A stretch of DNA of 54,274 nt. Origin: Chloroflexota bacterium (GTDB lineage Bacteria > Chloroflexota > UBA6077 > JACCZL01). Position numbers and translations under genes: made by a program. Positions 51,937 through 54,274 of the stretch are shown piece by piece (the first letter of the stretch is position 1; every line of letters begins with the position of its first letter). The notes below the pieces were generated by a model that saw nothing but the letters and a program-made list of their open reading frames with translations, did not search any database and had not been told where the DNA came from. The stretch spans positions 1-54,274 of the forward strand of contig JAUJPG010000032.1 in NCBI GenBank assembly GCA_030447245.1, read 5' to 3'.

Positions 51937-52908
51937 TCAGGCGGTCGCCCGGGTTACGTACGGACTCCGCCCGGTGAGTCTGCGCCACACATTGCCGAAC
52001 TCGCCCTGTTCCCAGGAGTAGAGCAGCAGGCTCGCGTTGAAGATAGAGCTGTAGGTCCCTGACGTGATGCCGATCAGCAGGGCGAGGACGAAGTTCCGAA
52101 TCGTCACGCCACCGAACAAGAACAACGCCACCAATGTCAGAAGCACGACGATCGAGGTGTTCACCGAACGGGCGAGGGTCTGGGTCAGGCTATGGTTGAC
52201 GATGTCGGCGAACGGCTCGCCGGCATGGCGGACGATGTTCTCGCGCACGCGATCGAAGACGACGATCGTATCGTGAACGGAGAAGCCAATCACCGTCAGG
52301 ACGGCCGTGATGAACATCGCGTCGATCTCGATCGCGAACAGCCGGCCCAGGATCGAGAACACTCCGAGCACGAGTAGCCCGTCATGCACCAGCGCTGCCA
52401 CCGCACACGCGCCGTAGCGAATCGGGTGCGGCACCTTGCGGAACGCCCACCACAGGTACAGCAGGATGCCCGCACAGGCGGCGGTTACAGCTAGCAGCGC
52501 GTAGCGGACTATCTCCTGGGCAATGATCGGCGAAACGAAGTCCAGGTTCAGGATCTCAACCGAGCCGAAGCGCTGGGTCAGGGCACCCACAACGAGTTGA
52601 CGCTCCGTCTGGGTGCCGACCTCGGCATTCTCGCTGATCGCCTGCTCGAACGGCGCCGTACGGACTATCCAGGTCCCGTCATCGGCACGCTGGACAATCG
52701 CCTCAGCGTGGCCAACCTCGGCGAACGCCTGCCGAAGCTCGGTCTGGTCGACCGGTCGGTCGAAGCGCAGGGTCATGATCGTGCCACTCGTGAAATCGAT
52801 CCCGGGCCGCAGCCCACCGGGCAGAAGCAGCGAGATTAGGCCAGGAAGGATCAACGCCACTGAGACCGCGTAGAACGCGAGCCGATGCCGCACGAAGTCG
52901 AGCGTCAC
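51937..52908 (-). CDS. secF: SecF, protein translocase accessory subunit
   Basis: A 323-residue inner-membrane subunit of the SecDF complex, which uses the proton gradient to help preproteins across the membrane. It has six transmembrane helices and a periplasmic loop (VDQTELRQAFAEVGHAEAIV). Diagnostic blocks are GIDFTSGTIMTLRF after helix 1 and ALVHDGLLVLGVF, AVLTVIGFSVHDTIVVFDRV, RENI and SVNTSIVVLLTLVALFLFGG. The GTG at 52908 overlaps the secD stop (GTGA), so the two are translationally coupled. Confidence 0.95.
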   Translation of the reverse strand: MTLDFVRHRLAFYAVSVALILPGLISLLLPGGLRPGIDFTSGTIMTLRFDRPVDQTELRQAFAEVGHAEAIVQRADDGTWIVRTAPFEQAISENAEVGTQTERQLVVGALTQRFGSVEILNLDFVSPIIAQEIVRYALLAVTAACAGILLYLWWAFRKVPHPIRYGACAVAALVHDGLLVLGVFSILGRLFAIEIDAMFITAVLTVIGFSVHDTIVVFDRVRENIVRHAGEPFADIVNHSLTQTLARSVNTSIVVLLTLVALFLFGGVTIRNFVLALLIGITSGTYSSIFNASLLLYSWEQGEFGNVWRRLTGRSPYVTRATA

Positions 52909-54274
52909 GAGCGAGCGCCCCGGAGCGCACCAGTCTCCCGCTCGCCGAGGCGGAATCGGCCCGGGGCAGGGCGCACGTTCGGTGTGGCATGAATCTCCAT
53001 CCCGAATAAGGACGGATTGTGAATCACGCGGCTTCCAACGATGGCGCGTAGCAACGTTCGAGTGACGAAAATCGCGCTAAACATACTGATCGCGACGCCG
53101 ATCGCGAGCGTGAACGCGAAGCCCTGAATCAAGCTCGCGCCGAAGTTCTGGCCGAACCAGTACAGCAGCGCACAGGTGATCAATGTCGACGAGTTCGAGT
53201 CGCGAATGCTGCTCCAAGCACGATCGAATCCGGCCTGGATCGCCGCGCCCAGACTTTTACCCCAACGCAGCTCCTCGCGCATCCGCTCGAAGATGAGGAT
53301 GTTTGCGTCGACGGCCATGCCGATCGACAGAATAAAGCCGGCGATGCTGGCCAGGGTCAGGGTGACCGGGATCAGCTTGAACACCGCCAGCGTCAGCAGC
53401 GTATAGACCATCAGGGCGATCGTCGCGAGGACACCTGGTAGTCGGTAGTACAGGATCATGAACAAGGCGACGACGAGCAGTGCAATCTCGCCCGCGATCA
53501 CGCTCTTGCGAACGGAGTCACTGCCGAGCGTTGCGTCGACGGTTCGCTCCTCAATGATCGAAATCGGCACCGGCACGGCCCCGGCGTTCAGCTGGATGGC
53601 GAGGGTTCTGGCCTCCTGCAAGCGTACGCCAGTGATCACACCGTTGCGACTAATGACGGCCTGGACCGTCGGCGCGGAGATCAGCTCGTTGTCGAGAAAG
53701 ATTCCAAGCGGGCGGCCGATCAGGCGGCGGGTCAGCGCCTCGAACATCTGGGCGCCCTCGTCGTCGAACTCGAAGGCGACCTGCGGCTGGTTGGTGCGCG
53801 GGTCGAACACGACCTGGGCATTGGGCCGGAAGTACTTGCCGGTCAGCTCCTTCTCCTGGCCGTCCAGGCCCGGCGCGATGGCGACCTTCCACTGGCCGGT
53901 GGCCGGGTCGCGCTCGCGGAAGTCGAGCTGGGCGGTCTGACCGATCAGCTTCTTCGCCTCCTCGATGTCCTTGACGCCGGGCATCTCGACGATGACGCGA
54001 TCGGTGCCCTGAGCCTGGATGATCGGCTCCGCGACGCCGTAGGCGTTCACGCGGCGCTCGAGAACCTGGATGACGCCTGGACGACCTGTTCCGGGGTCCT
54101 GGCCCGGCGCCTTGCTCTAGATCAGCCTGGAGGACGAGGGTCCCCCCTGCAAGTCGAGGCCGAGCGTGGTCCCCTGACGGTCGAATCGGAAGTTGCCGAG
54201 CTGCAGGTGGACGCCCTGGCTACCCGCGCGCGTCACCCCCGGGAATGTAATTGCCCGGATTGCGCGGCCAGATG
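52905..54274 (-). CDS. secD: SecD, protein translocase subunit (5' end outside window, frameshifts near 54.1 kb)
   Basis: The partner of SecF. From 54050 down the frame is intact: VIVEMPGVKDIEEAKKLIGQ, ISRNGVITGVRLQEARTLAI with QLNAGAVPVPI, then six helices including GFILSIGMAVDANILIFERM with REEL and TLAIGVAISMFSAIFVTRTL. Upstream, the missing part (IWPRNPGNYIPG, GVHLQLGNFRFDRQGTTLGL, DLQGG, TLVLQADLE and VIQVLERRVNAYG) is present but spread over three frames. The shifts fall at or beside runs of five or six C/G (54169-54175 and 54236-54240) and near 54100, which points to sequence error in an essential gene rather than real loss. The N terminus lies beyond 54274. Confidence 0.92.

Noticed and set aside
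1..54274. tRNA, rRNA or riboswitch genes
   Set aside because: I saw no cloverleaf with a T-loop GGTTCGAAT-type core and no rRNA-like or known riboswitch motif by eye. A covariance-model search would be needed to exclude them fully.

Overview
The window is GC-rich bacterial chromosome. The mix of genes (twin-arginine PhoX, Pst/PhoU genes with OmpR-type regulators, IS982 and IS6 remnants, many small membrane proteins, SecDF, MsrA/MsrB) suggests a member of the Chloroflexota, perhaps Thermomicrobia-like. That placement is inference from family resemblance only; there is no rRNA or other marker gene here. Many reading frames carry single-base frameshifts. In secD they fall in or beside homopolymer runs, so part of the 'pseudogene' load may be sequence error.

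Region 1 (1-6.7 kb) is a phosphate locus: the end of pstB, phoU, an OmpR-family regulator, a convergent Tat-exported PhoX phosphatase behind an 11-bp-periodic Pho-box-like array, a dead IS982 transposase, a second Pho-box-like array, and a second OmpR-family regulator. No histidine kinase is present. Region 2 (6.8-16.1 kb) is an integrated element. An IS6 copy with both ends visible sits beside a minus-strand series of XRE repressor, ImmA-like peptidase, primase/helicase, TubC-N-like protein, DUF6788-like protein and several frameshifted unknowns. The primase frame is broken by a perfect 47-bp tandem duplication.

Region 3 (16.4-24.3 kb) is a compact, intact six-gene operon: GT28-like glycosyltransferase, ABC exporter, two GT4 glycosyltransferases and two APH-fold small-molecule kinases. 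Several starts overlap the preceding stop. It looks like a pathway that builds, exports or phosphorylates an unknown glycoconjugate.

Region 4 (24.3-41 kb) is a scrambled accessory island. Pieces of one comM (Mg-chelatase-like AAA+) gene occur at seven places in both orientations. Between them lie small membrane proteins, a cassette with an XRE regulator, a Cas4-like nuclease split into two membrane-anchored halves and a MucR-like zinc-finger protein, a decayed second copy of part of that cassette, and a MarR/GNAT/VOC unit. A 55-bp perfect inverted repeat brackets an inverted 370-bp comM piece. Another 150-180-bp repeat with a conserved hairpin sits at comM breakpoints.

Region 5 (41-54 kb) is more ordinary: a flavin-dependent acyl-CoA-dehydrogenase-like monooxygenase, a second IS6 remnant, small stress-type proteins, an alpha/beta hydrolase, a DUF433/DUF5615 toxin-antitoxin pair with a broken toxin, a beta-hydroxyacid dehydrogenase, divergent msrB/msrA, and secF/secD, with secD running off the end.
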